NCBI GenBank assembly: GCA_027004315.1
Contig: JALTHV010000297.1
Span: 1 to 7,007 of the forward strand
Length of the DNA stretch: 7,007 nt
Direction: 5' to 3'
From: Deltaproteobacteria bacterium
GTDB lineage: Bacteria; Desulfobacterota; Dissulfuribacteria; Dissulfuribacterales; UBA3076
The stretch's first letter is position 1. Each line of letters begins with the position of its first letter. The translations under genes were made by a program, and so were the position numbers. This document shows, in pieces, positions 1 through 5,756 of the stretch. The notes under the pieces were generated by a model. The model did not search any database, had not been told where the DNA came from, and saw only the letters and a program-made list of their open reading frames with translations.

Positions 1-420
1 TTGATACTTATCTGCAATTATCTGGGAATGATACCGGGTTTTCTTACTCCCACCACCAACTACAACGTGACATTGGGTCTTACCCTCGTATCGATAGTTA
101 CATATCATCTCCTTGGGATAAGGTTTCATGGGATAAAGTATATCAAACACTTTATGGGAACTGTTCCAGTTCTGGCTCCCATGATGTTCCCTATAGAGAT
201 TTTTAGCCATCTGGGACGTATCCTCTCTCTCTCCATACGACTTTTTGGAAATATGATGTCGCATGATATTTTACTTGGGATATTGTTCATGTTGGCAGGG
301 CCTTATCTGGCACCTCTGCCAGTCATGTTGCTGGGTTGTCTGGCGTGTCTGCTTCAGGCATTTATCTTTATGGTGCTCTCACTTGTATATGCAACAGAGG
401 CTATGGCAGAAGAAGGATAG
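1..420 (+). CDS. atpB: ATP synthase F0 subunit a, 3' part (5' end outside window)
   Basis: Subunit a of the membrane F0 sector, which forms the half-channels that carry protons to and from the c ring. Only the last 139 or so residues are present; the reading frame is open at the left edge, so the TTG at base 1 should not be read as the true start. The family hallmark RLFGNM is visible, with the essential channel arginine at residue 80 of this fragment (E. coli R210). By ungapped counting the E. coli E219 position is Asp89, the G218 position is His88 and the H245 position is Gly112. The last helix carries the conserved LQAFIFMVL block, and the protein ends in an acidic tail (EAMAEEG), as is usual. 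The c-subunit gene follows on the same strand after an AT-rich spacer. Identification is very secure. Confidence 0.95.
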   Translation: MILICNYLGMIPGFLTPTTNYNVTLGLTLVSIVTYHLLGIRFHGIKYIKHFMGTVPVLAPMMFPIEIFSHLGRILSLSIRLFGNMMSHDILLGILFMLAGPYLAPLPVMLLGCLACLLQAFIFMVLSLVYATEAMAEEG

Positions 421-430
421 CCTATCATGC

Positions 431-465
431 TGGATTTTATATCTAATCTTGGATTTTAGCTAAAA
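431..465 (+). repeat. Short direct repeat and 12-bp palindrome in the atpB-atpE spacer
   Basis: TGGATTTTA occurs at 431-439 and again at 450-458, with a 19-bp period. The second copy runs into the perfect palindrome TTTTAGCTAAAA at 454-465. This lies just after the atpB stop, in the 130 bp AT-rich spacer before atpE. It may be only AT-rich sequence, or an mRNA element that separates expression of a from expression of c. No function can be assigned from sequence. Confidence 0.4.
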
Positions 466-516
466 ATATGTCGGAATAAATTAAGTAATAAGCAAATAAC
501 TGAGTGAAGAAGGTCA

Positions 517-542
517 AAAAAATATTTTTTAGAAAGGGAGGG
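517..542 (+). promoter_or_regulatory. atpE translation initiation region: AT palindrome plus strong Shine-Dalgarno
   Basis: AAAAAATATTTTTT at 517-530 is a perfect 14-bp palindrome. It is followed at once by a purine-rich ribosome binding site with GGGAGG at 537-542. GGAGG (538-542) lies 9 nt before the ATG at 552 but only 3 nt before the in-frame ATG at 546, so the spacing favours 552. A strong, A/U-rich initiation region fits the need to make many copies of subunit c per subunit a; that purpose is an inference. Confidence 0.65.
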
Positions 543-551
543 ATTATGACA

Positions 552-932
552 ATGAAAAAAGTTTCTTTGGTTTCTGTGTTGTCGATGTTTATGGTTTTGG
601 GATTTGCCGGTCTGGCAATGGCCGCTGGTGGGGGCATAGTAGCGCAACAAGGTGGCCATATTGCACTGGTCATGGCTGTCCAAGGTGGGCTTGCGGCTTT
701 TGGTGTCGGTCTTGCTGCCTCTGGGTGTGGTATAGGTATGGGAATGTGTTCAAGTGGCTGCCTTAATGCAACTGCCCGTAATCCTGAGGTAGCAGGTAAG
801 CTCACCGTTAATATGTTCATCGGCCTGGCTCTGATCGAGGCCCTGACGATTTATGCCTTGGTTATCGGCCTGATTATCCTTTATGCCAACCCGTTACTGG
901 CTAAGTTCTTTGCTGTCCTCGGGGTGTCATAA
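552..932 (+). CDS. atpE: ATP synthase F0 subunit c (proteolipid)
   Basis: Subunit c oligomerises into the membrane rotor ring, and each copy carries one proton at a carboxylate in the middle of its second helix. The protein is 126 aa. Residues 1-24 look like a signal peptide (KK, a hydrophobic core, then LAMA), followed by a glycine-rich linker and the two-helix hairpin. Helix 1 is about residues 38-70, the polar loop is ARNPEV (75-80), and helix 2 carries the ion-binding Glu96 in LIEALTIYALV. The position matching the Na+-type Gln is Met63, and Glu96 is followed by Ala rather than Ser or Thr, which points to H+ and not Na+ coupling. Three cysteines (59, 66, 70) sit in or at the end of helix 1. 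The start at 552 is chosen on Shine-Dalgarno spacing; 546 is a possible alternative adding two residues. A terminator follows, and no F1 genes are adjacent. Confidence 0.94.
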   Translation: MKKVSLVSVLSMFMVLGFAGLAMAAGGGIVAQQGGHIALVMAVQGGLAAFGVGLAASGCGIGMGMCSSGCLNATARNPEVAGKLTVNMFIGLALIEALTIYALVIGLIILYANPLLAKFFAVLGVS

Positions 933-966
933 TACGACAAGTTTGAACAAAAGATAAAGATCAAAA

Positions 967-1005
967 AGGGTCGTGGATCAATTGATTTCACGGCCCTGTT
1001 TTTTT
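967..1005. terminator. Bidirectional intrinsic terminator between atpE and the convergent UvrA-like gene
   Basis: AGGGTCGTG (967-975) pairs with CACGGCCCT (989-997) in a 9-bp stem with one T-G wobble. On the plus strand it is followed by G and then seven T (999-1005). Read on the minus strand, the same stem is followed by a run of T (the A-run at 963-967), so it can serve the convergent gene too. The stop codon of the minus-strand gene (978-980) lies in the loop. It sits 35 nt after the atpE stop, which marks the end of that transcript. Confidence 0.85.
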
Positions 1006-3434
1006 GTTATGTCTGGCGGGCCTTCAGCTACTATGCTTCCTCCTTGAGGTCCTCCTTCTGGTCCTAGCTCTATTATCCAGTCCGCCAGGGCCAGGATCTC
1101 AGGCTGGTTCTCAATGATTATAACTGAATGCCCCTGTTCAATGAGTTCGTCCAGAATTGAGAGGAATTTCTCCAGATCGCTTTGATGGAGACCTCGGGAT
1201 GGCTCATCCATGATGTAGATCGTGGATTCACAGACCTTTCTTGCAAGTTCTCTGGCGAGTTTGAGCCGCTGGGCCTCTCCGCCTGAGAGTGTACAGGCAG
1301 GTTGTCCGAGTCTGAGATATCCAAGGCCAATCCTCTCCATTACCTCTAGAGGGCGTCTTATTGCAGGTATCCTGGCAAAGAGATCAGCGGCCTCTTTTGT
1401 GGTCATGTCCAGGACCTCTGCCATGTTCAGTCCCTTATACCTTATCCCTAGGGCCTCCCTGTTGTAACGCATACCTCCACAGAGCTTACAGATAGCCCTG
1501 ATTGGTGGAAGATATTGCAGGTCCAGGTCTATAAAGCCCTGGCCCTGACACCTTTCACACCTGCCCCCTTTACGCATGAGACTAAAGTAGCTGGCCTTAT
1601 ATCCCCGGCTTCGGGCCTCTGGGGTCCTGGAAAAGAGCTCTCTTAGCGGATTAAAGATGCCCATATATGTAGCAGGTATAGAATAGCGGGCCCTTGTAAA
1701 TGGTGCCTGGTCTACAAGGATGACTTTAGGTGTATTATGCGATCTTCCCTCCAGGAGCAATTCTGTCTCTCCATTACCTTGGAGTGCATGGTAGAGTTCA
1801 TCTGTTACCAGGGTACTCTTCCCTGATCCCGATACCCCGGCCACGCAGACCAGGCAGCCGAGGGGAAATGCCACAGTAATGTCTCTTAGGTTATTTTTCT
1901 TTGCATGGCATAAGACCATTCTTTCACGAGATTTTATTATCTTTCCATATCTCTTGAGGCGCCTCTTTCCCTGGAGATATGGACCAGTAATGCTGTTTTG
2001 GTCTCTTGCCAGGTCTTCAGGCGTGCCGGAAAAGACCAGATATCCTCCTGCATCTCCTGCCCCGGGGCCCAGTTCAATTACGTAATCTGCCCTTCGTATG
2101 ATGCTGAGATTGTGTTCTACTAGGATGACCGTATTACCCTGGTCCCTCAAATGGCAGAGGTTCTGCCACAGGGCCTCCTGCTCGCGTGGGTGCAGACCTG
2201 CTGTAGGTTCATCCATTATATAGAGTATCCCTGTCAGGTCCTGTCCGATCTGGGCCCCCAGGCGCAGCCTCTGGACCTCTCCGCCTGATAAGGAGGCAGT
2301 CGGTTGGTCAAGAGAGAGATAACCAAGGCCCATCTCCTCCAAGGGCCTAAGCCGGGACAAGATGGCCTCAACAATCTGGGCCCCGGCATGTATATTTTTG
2401 AAACCACGGGATTCCCATTTGGACAGGGATCTCAGCCATGAATAGGCCCTGTCTATGGAGCATGTCATGAGATCAGGGAGGGTCTCATTTTCTATACGGA
2501 CGCTACGGGAAAAGGGGTTTAATCCAGTCCCTCTACAATCTATACAGGTCCTGCCCCTCTTGTCTTTACCAGTCCCTTTGCAGGAGGTGCACATTCCTTC
2601 CGGATGGCTGTAAGAGAAGAGTTTGAGACTGATAGGGGGAAAAGAGGCCCCGCAACCTGGACAAATTATCTTCTCAGTAAATGAGAGTATCTCAGGCCTA
2701 TTAGCTTTTTGCGCAGGGATGATCTCTACTAACACGCACCCATCACCGTAATTCAGGGCCAGGTCAAGGGAATCTGCAAGACGAGAAAGGATATCCGATT
2801 TCACTATCAGGCGATCCACTACCAGTTCCAGGGACTGTGGCCGTCCTTCCATTGTTATGGAGACATCCAGGGTAAATGGCCTCCCATCTATCCTGACCCG
2901 AAAAAACCCCTCTTTTTTTAAATCATTCAGTATTTTGCTTAAGGGCATCAGATCCAGCCTTTGGCTCAAGGGTGCCATCAGGGTCAGTCTCGTACCTTGG
3001 GGGAGATTCAGGATCCTGTCGGCCATCTGATCTACACTGAGGGCCTTGATTTCTATTTGACACTTTGGGCAATATGCCCGGCCACACGTGGCAAAAAGCA
3101 GGCGCAATAGGTCTGCCACGCCTGTAAGTGTGGCTACCTTGGACCTGGGACTGTGTATGGCAGGTCGTTGCTCAAGGGCTATAGGTGGTGGAAGGCCTTT
3201 TATTGCATCCACTTGTGGTCTATCCCACAGGTGGACAATACGCTTTACTGCCATCCCCAGGGAATTAAGATAGCGATGCTGCCCCTCGGCAAAGAGTACA
3301 TCCAGGGCCAGGGTAGACTTTCCGGATCCCGAGGGACCCGTAAGGACAGTGATCTTCCCCAGAGGTATAGAGAGGTCGAGTCCCTTTAGGTTGTGTTGGT
3401 GGACATTTAAGATATCTATTGTTAGATTTGACAT
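978..3434 (-). CDS. UvrA-like excinuclease ABC subunit A paralogue, short form
   Basis: A tandem ABC ATPase of the UvrA family; canonical UvrA dimers detect damaged DNA and load UvrB in nucleotide excision repair. It has 818 aa against about 940 for E. coli UvrA. NBD1 has Walker A GPSGSGKST (33-41), LSGGE (382-386), Walker B with DEP (408-410) and H-loop His441. NBD2 has Walker A GVSGSGKST (533-541), LSGGE (716-720) and DEP (743-745), but Asn776 where the H-loop His is expected. The UvrB-binding region is recognisable (about 130-245, with RLTLMAP and RVRIDG). Zinc modules are CPGC/CTSC (258-285) and CERC/CKLC (626-652). Between CTSC and the next CIDC (297-300) only 11 residues remain where UvrA normally has a roughly 110-residue insertion domain. 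AAGGG lies directly against the ATG, so the ribosome site is poor. Family assignment is firm; whether it is the main repair UvrA or a specialised paralogue is open. Confidence 0.88.
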   Translation of the reverse strand: MSNLTIDILNVHQHNLKGLDLSIPLGKITVLTGPSGSGKSTLALDVLFAEGQHRYLNSLGMAVKRIVHLWDRPQVDAIKGLPPPIALEQRPAIHSPRSKVATLTGVADLLRLLFATCGRAYCPKCQIEIKALSVDQMADRILNLPQGTRLTLMAPLSQRLDLMPLSKILNDLKKEGFFRVRIDGRPFTLDVSITMEGRPQSLELVVDRLIVKSDILSRLADSLDLALNYGDGCVLVEIIPAQKANRPEILSFTEKIICPGCGASFPPISLKLFSYSHPEGMCTSCKGTGKDKRGRTCIDCRGTGLNPFSRSVRIENETLPDLMTCSIDRAYSWLRSLSKWESRGFKNIHAGAQIVEAILSRLRPLEEMGLGYLSLDQPTASLSGGEVQRLRLGAQIGQDLTGILYIMDEPTAGLHPREQEALWQNLCHLRDQGNTVILVEHNLSIIRRADYVIELGPGAGDAGGYLVFSGTPEDLARDQNSITGPYLQGKRRLKRYGKIIKSRERMVLCHAKKNNLRDITVAFPLGCLVCVAGVSGSGKSTLVTDELYHALQGNGETELLLEGRSHNTPKVILVDQAPFTRARYSIPATYMGIFNPLRELFSRTPEARSRGYKASYFSLMRKGGRCERCQGQGFIDLDLQYLPPIRAICKLCGGMRYNREALGIRYKGLNMAEVLDMTTKEAADLFARIPAIRRPLEVMERIGLGYLRLGQPACTLSGGEAQRLKLARELARKVCESTIYIMDEPSRGLHQSDLEKFLSILDELIEQGHSVIIIENQPEILALADWIIELGPEGGPQGGSIVAEGPPDITKKQGREIN

Positions 3435-3509
3435 CCCTTATAGATTATCTAATATACGGGCCTATTGCAAAAAAGACGTATGATGATTCTATTCTATAAA
3501 TATATCTCC

Positions 3510-3538
3510 TTGACAGGAATGCTTAAAGACTTTACAGA
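3510..3538 (+). promoter_or_regulatory. Putative sigma-70 promoter for selC
   Basis: A perfect -35 hexamer TTGACA at 3510-3515 is followed after 17 bp by TACAGA at 3533-3538, a weak -10 (three of six consensus positions). The tRNA begins 10 nt downstream of the -10, which fits a start site at or just before the tRNA 5' end. The -35 match, the spacing and the position support it; the poor -10 limits confidence. Confidence 0.5.
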
Positions 3539-3548
3539 AAGAGACCTT

Positions 3549-3646
3549 GGAAGCGGAAAGGGCACTGGTGGCCCTCTCGGACTTCAAATCCGGTGCATCG
3601 GGTGAAGAGCTCGATGGGTGGGTTCGATTCCCATGCGCTTCCGCCA
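3549..3646 (+). tRNA. selC: tRNA-Sec (anticodon UCA), CCA encoded
   Basis: The selenocysteine tRNA is charged with serine, converted to Sec-tRNA by SelA and delivered by SelB to UGA codons that carry a SECIS element. It folds by eye into a long tRNA of 98 nt. The acceptor GGAAGCG (3549-3555) pairs with CGCTTCC (3636-3642), followed by discriminator G and CCA. The D stem is AGGGC/GCCCT (3559-3563, 3571-3575). The anticodon stem-loop is 3577-3593 with loop CTTCAAA and anticodon TCA at 3584-3586. A 7-bp variable arm is CATCGGG/CTCGATG (3596-3602, 3610-3616). The T arm is TGGG-TTCGATT-CCCA (3619-3633) with a flanking G-T pair. The 5' GGAAG, the TTCAAAT anticodon region and the GCTTCCGCCA end resemble E. 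coli selC. The eighth acceptor pair, expected in bacterial tRNA-Sec, is G3556 against G3635, a mismatch. A run of seven T follows at 3653-3659, without a separate hairpin. No selA or selB lies in the window. Confidence 0.95.
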
Positions 3647-3660
3647 TATAGATTTTTTTC

Positions 3661-3717
3661 TTCAGGCAGGTTTTGCTAACTGGTGTCTGAGTAAAAGATC
3701 CGTTCAGGCACTTGCTA
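3661..3717 (+). repeat. Imperfect direct repeat downstream of selC
   Basis: TTCAGGCA followed closely by TTGCTA occurs at 3661-3678 and again at 3703-3717, 42 bp apart, with 4 and 1 intervening bases. It lies in the 192 bp gap between selC and uppP. That gap holds no gene I can support, no copy of the tRNA 3' end and no convincing promoter pair. The repeat may be chance or a binding site pair. Confidence 0.35.
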
Positions 3718-3838
3718 TGTGTAGCTGGATGTATTTTGGGGAAAGAATGCAGATTTGTCTGTAATCAGTGTAAATTCTCAATAAGTGAAGGTCCCCATGT
3801 TGGTAACCGATAGCAGGGGATATAGAGGGTAATACTAT

Positions 3839-4639
3839 ATGACTGGCATAGAGGCCATATTTCTCGGTATCATTCAGGGCGCTACGGAATTTTTGCCCGT
3901 TTCCAGTTCTGGCCATCTCATCCTGGCAGAATACTTTATGCGTCTCAAGAGTGCTTCTATTGCATTTGATGTCACCCTCCATATGGGTACGCTGATATCA
4001 GTCCTTTTGTACTTTTGGCATGACTGGGCAGGTATGGCAGGGTCTCTGATTCCTGGAAGGCAATCAGGAAAACGAGATAGACAGCTCCTTTTTCTCCTCA
4101 TAATAGGGACCCTTCCAGGTGCCATTTTGGGTTATCTGCTGGAGGAAGATGCCTCTACCATCTTTCGTTCTCCCTGGATAGTAGTAACAACCCTTTCCGG
4201 ATTTGCCCTGGTCCTGTGGCTGGCGGAGCGTATGGCACGTCGCAGCCGCAGTCTTGAGGGACTTGGCTGGAAAGATGCCTTGGCCATAGGTATGGCCCAG
4301 GCCCTTGCTATTGTGCCGGGGGTCTCAAGGAGTGGAATAACCATGACCATGGCCCTGTTTTTGGGATTTAAGAGGAGGGCAGCGGCCCAATTTTCGTTTT
4401 TACTCTCATGTCCTATAATTGCAGGGGCTGGGTTCTATGAGGGCCTAAAGCTCTGGCATAATGGCCTCGGGACCCTGGGCATGAATTATCTCTGGGGCTT
4501 TATTGCTGCAGCTCTGTGCGGCTATATGGTTATAGCCTTCTTGATGCGCTATCTGACCAGGCATACATTTTATATCTTTGTATATTATCGTTTGATAATA
4601 GCTCTGATAGTGGCCCTGGCGCTTAAATTAGCCTTTTAG
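3839..4639 (+). CDS. uppP: Undecaprenyl-diphosphatase (BacA/UppP family)
   Basis: An integral membrane phosphatase that converts undecaprenyl diphosphate to the monophosphate. This regenerates the lipid carrier for peptidoglycan and other surface polymers, and high activity gives bacitracin resistance. The 266 aa length is typical. Both family signatures are present: QGATEFLPVSSSGH at residues 13-26, containing the (E/Q)xxxE motif with Gln13 and Glu17 and the conserved His26, and PGVSRSGIT at 160-168 with the catalytic-site Arg164. The rest is hydrophobic, consistent with a multi-span membrane protein. GAGGG at 3825-3829 lies 9 nt before the ATG and supports this start. The protease gene follows after 25 bp, so the two are probably co-transcribed. 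Transcription may start in the gap after selC or read through from selC; no clear promoter is seen. Confidence 0.95.
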   Translation: MTGIEAIFLGIIQGATEFLPVSSSGHLILAEYFMRLKSASIAFDVTLHMGTLISVLLYFWHDWAGMAGSLIPGRQSGKRDRQLLFLLIIGTLPGAILGYLLEEDASTIFRSPWIVVTTLSGFALVLWLAERMARRSRSLEGLGWKDALAIGMAQALAIVPGVSRSGITMTMALFLGFKRRAAAQFSFLLSCPIIAGAGFYEGLKLWHNGLGTLGMNYLWGFIAAALCGYMVIAFLMRYLTRHTFYIFVYYRLIIALIVALALKLAF

Positions 4640-4660
4640 ATAGCCTAAGAGGCCAAAAGG
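4632..4660 (+). promoter_or_regulatory. Possible hairpin covering the htrA ribosome binding site
   Basis: CCTTTT (4632-4637, at the uppP stop) can pair with AAAAGG (4655-4660, the Shine-Dalgarno of the next gene). Inside it, GCCT (4643-4646) pairs with AGGC (4650-4653) around a 3-nt loop. Ribosomes finishing uppP at 4639 would disrupt the outer stem, which would couple translation of the two genes. The pairing is visible in the sequence; the regulatory role is inferred. Confidence 0.4.
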
Positions 4661-4664
4661 AATC

Positions 4665-5756
4665 ATGTCTCTTTCAAAAAAATCCCCGCTTTTGTTATCC
4701 CTTGTCTTTATCTGTCTGTGGTCCATTCCGTGTCTTGCTATTACAACTGGGGAACAACACATGGTCAATCTCTGCAGGAAGATCTCGAGAGGGGTTGTGA
4801 ACATAACCAGCAGGCCACTTGCATCTGACTTCTATCTGGCGCCAGTGCCGCATAGGGGTTCAGGTTCAGGATTTATCCTGGATCGTCTTGGACACGTCTT
4901 GACCAACTATCATATTATCTGTGATGTGCATTCTATCGAGGTAGTCATGTATGATGGCCGCAAGTGGCCGGCCAGGTTGGTAGGTCATGATAACGAGACA
5001 GACCTTGCAGTACTTGAGTTGCAGGCCCCTCAAGAAGAACTCAAGGCCCTTTACCCAATGCATCTTAGTACCCTAAGTCTCCATATAGGCCAAGAGGTCC
5101 TTGCACTGGGTAATCCATTTGGCACAGGATATACGGTATCACAAGGGGTAGTCAGTTCTCTCAGGCGCGCCATATCTACACCTGATGGACGTGTTATTTA
5201 CGGGATAATTCAGACTGACATATCCATAAATAGAGGTATTTCAGGTGGTCCGCTTATCGATTCAGCGGGCAGGGTGATAGGGATAAATACCCTGATATTC
5301 ACTCCTTCACCACAGATACCCGGCCTGGGCTTTGCTATTCCCTCAAAGACCATAAAGTGGGTGGCCTCACAGCTCATTTCCAAGGGCTACCTGATACGTT
5401 CCTGGATGGGAGCAAACCTCCAGACAGTTACCCCGACCCTTGCCCGATTTCTTGATTTTTCAGTAAAGAAGGGGGCGATGGTAATAAAGGTAATACCTGG
5501 AGGGCCGGCTTCCAGGGCAGGAATAAGGGGGAGTGATAAGACACTTCGTCTAGGAAACCGCCTTTACCCGATAGGGGGCGATATAATAGTAGGAATTGAT
5601 GGAAAGGAAGTAGACTCAGACGCCGATGTAATCCAGATCCTGCTGACCAAAGAGCCTGGGAAGGAGGTCTTGGTTTCACTATATCGCGGAGAGCGTCTAA
5701 GACGTCTCAGGGTACGGCTTGAGAAGAAACCTACAAGACTGCAGTTACTAAAATAG
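4665..5756 (+). CDS. HtrA/DegQ-like periplasmic serine protease with one PDZ domain
   Basis: A trypsin-fold (S1C family) protease expected to degrade or refold damaged envelope proteins. It has 363 aa. Residues 1-25 form a signal peptide (SKK, a hydrophobic core, then IPCLA), without a proper lipobox. The protease domain covers about 30-230, with GSGSGFI at 65-71 and the triad His83 (LTNYHII), Asp113 (ETDLAVLEL) and Ser193 (GISGGPL). The usual GNSGG motif reads GISGG here. GNPFG (149-153) and GLGFAIP are also typical. One PDZ domain follows at about 238-355, with GGPASRAGIRG and IGGDIIVGIDG. DegP has two PDZ domains, so this is closer to the single-PDZ DegS-like forms, but with a cleavable signal peptide rather than a retained anchor. 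AAAAGGAA at 4655-4662 precedes the ATG. It is the second gene after uppP, and its 3' end overlaps the convergent traB-like gene by 9 bp. Confidence 0.92.
   Translation: MSLSKKSPLLLSLVFICLWSIPCLAITTGEQHMVNLCRKISRGVVNITSRPLASDFYLAPVPHRGSGSGFILDRLGHVLTNYHIICDVHSIEVVMYDGRKWPARLVGHDNETDLAVLELQAPQEELKALYPMHLSTLSLHIGQEVLALGNPFGTGYTVSQGVVSSLRRAISTPDGRVIYGIIQTDISINRGISGGPLIDSAGRVIGINTLIFTPSPQIPGLGFAIPSKTIKWVASQLISKGYLIRSWMGANLQTVTPTLARFLDFSVKKGAMVIKVIPGGPASRAGIRGSDKTLRLGNRLYPIGGDIIVGIDGKEVDSDADVIQILLTKEPGKEVLVSLYRGERLRRLRVRLEKKPTRLQLLK

Noticed and set aside
504..551. Longer atpE starting at GTG 504
   Set aside because: There is no ribosome site before 504. The extra residues would be encoded by the AT palindrome and the Shine-Dalgarno, and a signal-like sequence begins cleanly at 546 or 552.
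443..820. Minus-strand open frames across atpE
   Set aside because: They are antisense to a clear c-subunit gene, proline-rich and without recognisable features: shadows of the real gene.
978..3434. ABC transporter or antibiotic-resistance ABC-F ATPase
   Set aside because: The paired zinc CxxC modules, the GLHPREQ and GLHQSDL segments after the Walker B motifs, and the RGYK...GGRCERCQG block are specific to the UvrA family.
3442..3470. Minus-strand promoter (TTGCAA, 17 bp, TAATCT) for the UvrA-like gene
   Set aside because: The -10 matches only three positions and would place the start almost on the ATG, so the support is too weak to annotate.
3792..3820. TCCCC/GGGGA inverted repeat upstream of uppP as a riboswitch or terminator
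   Set aside because: It is only a 5-bp stem with a large loop and no T-run or conserved riboswitch core.
3549..3838. Integrated element or attachment site at selC
   Set aside because: selC is a known integration hotspot, but no second copy of the tRNA 3' end, integrase or foreign-looking gene is present; uppP follows closely.
3704..3982. 92-codon minus-strand open frame over the uppP 5' end
   Set aside because: It runs antisense into uppP, has no ribosome site and matches no family I know.
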